From CAYINU01 sp964364855 (GTDB taxonomy: Bacteria > Margulisbacteria > Marinamargulisbacteria > CAYINU01): DNA of 16,444 nt. Positions 14,207-16,444 of the stretch are shown piece after piece. The number at the start of each line of letters is the position of its first letter. The first letter of the stretch is position 1. The position numbers and the translations under genes were made by a program. The DNA is taken from positions 1 to 16,444 of the forward strand of contig CAYINU010000042.1 in the NCBI GenBank assembly GCA_964364855.1, in the 5' to 3' direction. The notes below the pieces were generated by a model. The model was given only the letters and a program-made list of their open reading frames with translations, was not told where the DNA came from and searched no databases.

Positions 14207-14830
14207 TTACGGTCTTGATTGCAGTTGAAACTTCAATAGAAAGTTGCTTCCGGCAATCAGTTCAATGACAATAGGCTTCTCCGTGGGAAGCTCGAATTCG
14301 CCGCTGAGTCTTTGAGCGGATGTGCCGATGCTGACAATGGGCGCTTGGTCTACCTGACTGCAAACGATTAAGCCTCGGGGACCACGGCGAAAAACAAGTT
14401 GCTGTCGCGAGATATCCAGATTGGTAGCTAAGCCCAATTGATGGCGGCTTTTCTCGTCATACCTGCCAACCGAAAATCGATCAATTTCTCCGGACGCCAG
14501 TTTTCTAAACAAAGTCATAAACTCCGATGTTGCTGTGTCGGCATTTCGAATACCACCGTGGTCATACAGCGCGTTACACTCCCAGAGCATAGTGAGGTCT
14601 ACGATGTCCAACGGTAAAGTGGGCAATGGGGGTTTGGGCGGCGTTAAATTGGTCTCTGCCGACGCGACCGTTGGTGCTGAAACTACCTCCCTTAGAGGGG
14701 ACAAAGCCAGGCGCAATGCGTCTAAATTGAGATCGGGGGGTCTCCATTTTGTTGAGCCGCTTTGTGGCATGGGGGGGGGATTCGGGGTGGAAATAGATCT
14801 TCGTCGTTCGCCGGAAATTACTTTTTTCAC
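14207..14830 (-). CDS. Proline-rich protein with atypical C-terminal FHA domain
   Basis: The GTG start at 14830 is preceded by GGAG at 7 bases. Residues 1-75 are Pro/Ser/Arg-rich and probably disordered (STPNPPPMPQSGSTKWRPP, later LTPPKPPLPTLP). Residues 80-115 look helical. The C-terminal 90 residues fit a forkhead-associated (FHA) phosphothreonine-binding fold: SVGRYDEKSRHQLGL (Gly122-Arg123, the first FHA anchor), then NLDISRQQLVF (Ser141-Arg142), then alternating short strands to LLKFQL. The usual SRxH reads SRQQ and the NG turn is not evident, so phosphopeptide binding is uncertain. No kinase or phosphatase gene is adjacent. The true N-terminus may be upstream in another frame (14831-14894). 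This FHA assignment is by motif only. Confidence 0.6.
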   Translation of the reverse strand: MKKVISGERRRSISTPNPPPMPQSGSTKWRPPDLNLDALRLALSPLREVVSAPTVASAETNLTPPKPPLPTLPLDIVDLTMLWECNALYDHGGIRNADTATSEFMTLFRKLASGEIDRFSVGRYDEKSRHQLGLATNLDISRQQLVFRRGPRGLIVCSQVDQAPIVSIGTSAQRLSGEFELPTEKPIVIELIAGSNFLLKFQLQSRP

Positions 14831-14894
14831 TATGAATCTCCGTGCCTAGCAAGGCCAAATAGTCGTTATCGAAAATGGCCACGTGCGATTGCAT
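14831..14894 (-). other. Possible out-of-frame N-terminal extension of the FHA gene
   Basis: An ATG at 14894 opens a frame reading MQSHVAIFDNDYLALLGTEI, HSE, which meets the FHA gene frame at an A6 run (minus strand, 14827-14822). Deleting one A (or a +1 slip) joins them as HSE-KVISGERRR. The ATG has no ribosome site, though a CACTAT box ends 5 bases upstream. It may be a frameshift mutation, a sequencing error at a homopolymer, or an unrelated open frame. Confidence 0.35.
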
Positions 14895-14904
14895 TCGCTA
14901 TAGT
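14876..14904 (+). promoter_or_regulatory. Candidate leaderless promoter of the heavy-metal ATPase
   Basis: TATAGT (14899-14904, 5 of 6) lies 17 bases after TGGCCA (14876-14881, 4 of 6). The -10 box ends 7 bases before the ATG at 14912, and no ribosome site is present. The palindrome CTATAG (14898-14903) could serve in both directions. Confidence 0.5.
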
Positions 14905-14911
14905 GAATCAT

Positions 14912-16444
14912 ATGGAACCGCGACTTTGGAATCGGACGTTTGTGTTGCTAGTGGTGGGGCTGGCTGTGGTGGCGCCCCTTGAGGTGTTGTCCCTGCTGGA
15001 TATCCCTGTGCCATTGGGAGTACGGCTATTGCTCAGCTTTGCAGCAATTGCCTGGTTTGGGCGTCACGTGTTTTGGAGCGGCCTGCGCAGCTTGGGTGGC
15101 CTGCGTTTTTCCAATATCAATTTGCTCATGAGTGTGGCCGTTGTGGGTGCCGTTGGCCTGGGTCAATACGAAGAAGCGGCTGTCATTGTTGTTCTATTTG
15201 GAATTGGAGAAGCCATGGAAAGCTATGGCTTGCAACGCAGCCGGCATGCGCTAAAAAGACTGATCGATCACGCACCGCAGACTGTCCAGATCAAGGGTCA
15301 GGACCTTCGCACTCCTGTGAGTGAGATACCGGTGGGTACGATGATTGCCATCAAGCCGGGAGAGCGTGTTCCCTTGGATGGGAACGTGGTGTTTGGCACG
15401 GCGCTGGTAGATGAGGCTGCGATTACGGGTGAGGCCACGCCCAAAACCAAGTTGGCTGGAGATACAGTGTATGCGGGCAGCATCACGTCCCAAGGGTATC
15501 TGGAGGTTCGAACGACAACGCGTGAGCAGAACACCGCCCTGCATAAGATTGTGGAATTAACCTACCGCGCTGCGGAAAGAAAGTCCCGGGCCCAGCGGTT
15601 TATTGAACGATTTGCCAGCATATACACGCCAGGTGTAATGGTGGCTGCAGTAGCGATCGCGGTATGGGGTCCCGTTCTTGGCGGACTCAGCTGGGGAATG
15701 GCGATAGAACGTGCTCTTGTGTTGCTGGTCATTTCATGTCCATGTGCGCTGGTGCTGTCTACGCCCGTCAGCGTGTTTTCTGCCATTGGCCATGCCAGCC
15801 AGCTGGGCGCGGTGATCAAGGGCGGCCAATTTATCGAAGAAATGGGTCGCCTGACGGCCATCGCATTTGACAAAACCCGGACGCTCACCAAAGGCCAACT
15901 GGCAGTCACGAAAATCATCCCCATGCCGGGCTTTTCAGAGGCGGACGTGGTGGCATGTGCGGCGGGTATGGAACGCTTTTCCGAGCACCCTTTGGCCAAA
16001 GGATTAATGGATTATGCAAGCCGACAGGGTTGGGATCCGCACCATTTTACTGAGTTTCAAGCGGTGGCTGGGAAAGGGCTCAGCGGTACATGCACCATTT
16101 GCACAGATGCGCATCATTGCCTGGGCAGTCTGTCATTTGTATCCCAAGACCATTCTGTGACCGAGGACGTTGTCAAGCAAGTGTCTGCTCTGGAAGCCGA
16201 AGGTAACACCGTCCTGGTGATGGCCGATGCCAATGGCGTGAAAGGCGTGATCGGCCTTTCCGATGAAATCCGCCCGGAAAGCAAAATTCTGATTGACCGA
16301 TTGCGTCACTACCATATTGTGCCGATGATCGTGACCGGAGACAACGCAGCTGCCGCGCGCTTTGTTGGCGAACACGTCGGTATTTTGGAAATCAAAGCCG
16401 GATTGTTGCCCGATGAAAAAGAAGCCTTTCTGCGGGACCAGATT
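14912..16444 (+). CDS. P1B-type heavy-metal-transporting ATPase (Zn/Cd/Pb class), 3' end outside window
   Basis: 511 residues are visible; the family exports soft divalent metals from the cytoplasm. It lacks an N-terminal HMA metal-binding domain and begins with membrane helices. SNINLLMSVAVVGA (about 67-80) matches the ZntA/CadA subgroup. Further motifs: TGE in the actuator domain (172-174, followed by ATP rather than SxP), the ion-site CPC (276-278, ISCPCALVLSTP), SEHPLAKG (357-364) in the nucleotide domain and VTGDN (474-478). The phosphorylation motif reads DKTRTLT (Asp320 to Thr326): the Gly after DKT is replaced by Arg323 (CGG, 15878-15880), one base from GGG. All other landmarks are intact. 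The start lacks a ribosome site. The gene is divergent from the FHA gene; a metal-sensor gene is not seen nearby. Confidence 0.93.
   Translation, partial: MEPRLWNRTFVLLVVGLAVVAPLEVLSLLDIPVPLGVRLLLSFAAIAWFGRHVFWSGLRSLGGLRFSNINLLMSVAVVGAVGLGQYEEAAVIVVLFGIGEAMESYGLQRSRHALKRLIDHAPQTVQIKGQDLRTPVSEIPVGTMIAIKPGERVPLDGNVVFGTALVDEAAITGEATPKTKLAGDTVYAGSITSQGYLEVRTTTREQNTALHKIVELTYRAAERKSRAQRFIERFASIYTPGVMVAAVAIAVWGPVLGGLSWGMAIERALVLLVISCPCALVLSTPVSVFSAIGHASQLGAVIKGGQFIEEMGRLTAIAFDKTRTLTKGQLAVTKIIPMPGFSEADVVACAAGMERFSEHPLAKGLMDYASRQGWDPHHFTEFQAVAGKGLSGTCTICTDAHHCLGSLSFVSQDHSVTEDVVKQVSALEAEGNTVLVMADANGVKGVIGLSDEIRPESKILIDRLRHYHIVPMIVTGDNAAAARFVGEHVGILEIKAGLLPDEKEAFLRDQI

Noticed and set aside
14820..14830. 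A programmed -1 frameshift at A AAA AAG in the FHA region
   Set aside because: Joining the upstream frame to the FHA frame needs +1 or -2, not -1, and the heptamer is not in the proper phase.

Overview
The window is bacterial, with moderate GC and mostly compact gene packing. Several starts have strong Shine-Dalgarno sites (AGGAGG type), while a second group has no such site and instead has a sigma-70-like -10 box 6-9 nt before the start codon, suggesting leaderless or near-leaderless mRNAs. The single tRNA, tRNA-Arg(CCG), does not encode its CCA end. I see no marker that fixes the phylum, so I leave it open.

Layout. 1-2001: 3' part of a UvrD/PcrA/Rep-type helicase. 2071-3564: an AT-richer island with an XRE repressor-like gene divergent from a three-gene operon (74-aa helical protein, zeta-toxin-like P-loop kinase, 132-aa unknown protein), resembling a toxin-antitoxin module; a nonsense-interrupted IS630-type transposase start (3640-3786) marks its right edge. 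3818-5017: a permuted ATP-grasp-like protein, convergent with and overlapping a membrane-anchored DUF4015 glycoside-hydrolase-like protein (4998-6299). 6393-7574: an AAA/DUF4143 ATPase with its own promoter, bracketed by two ~60-bp direct repeats. 7696-7860: a 54-aa membrane peptide. 7911-8125: a run of adjacent hairpins. 8125-9504: magnesium transporter MgtE. 9756-10946: an RhlE-type helicase with DETD instead of DEAD, whose last codons lie antisense to a decayed MacB/FtsX-like permease end (10839-11078). 11081-11473: a four-helix membrane protein. 11470-12951: an ABC-F ATPase. 12952-13201: an intergenic repeat region. 13202-13275: tRNA-Arg with a clear promoter. 13276-13534: no convincing gene. 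13570-14046: a zinc-ribbon protein fused in frame to a Gln/Arg/Glu-rich tail with its own ribosome binding site. 14207-14830: a proline-rich, atypical FHA-domain protein, perhaps frameshifted at an A6 run. 14912-16444: the 5' two thirds or more of a P1B-type heavy-metal ATPase with DKTRT in place of DKTGT.

Most genes are ordinary single transcription units (repair, RNA remodelling, Mg and heavy-metal transport, ribosome-associated ABC-F). The unusual content lies in the toxin-antitoxin-like island, the repeat-flanked ATPase, the hairpin array, the relic permease and the motif deviations in the DEAD-box helicase and P-type ATPase. No CRISPR array, rRNA or complete insertion sequence was seen.
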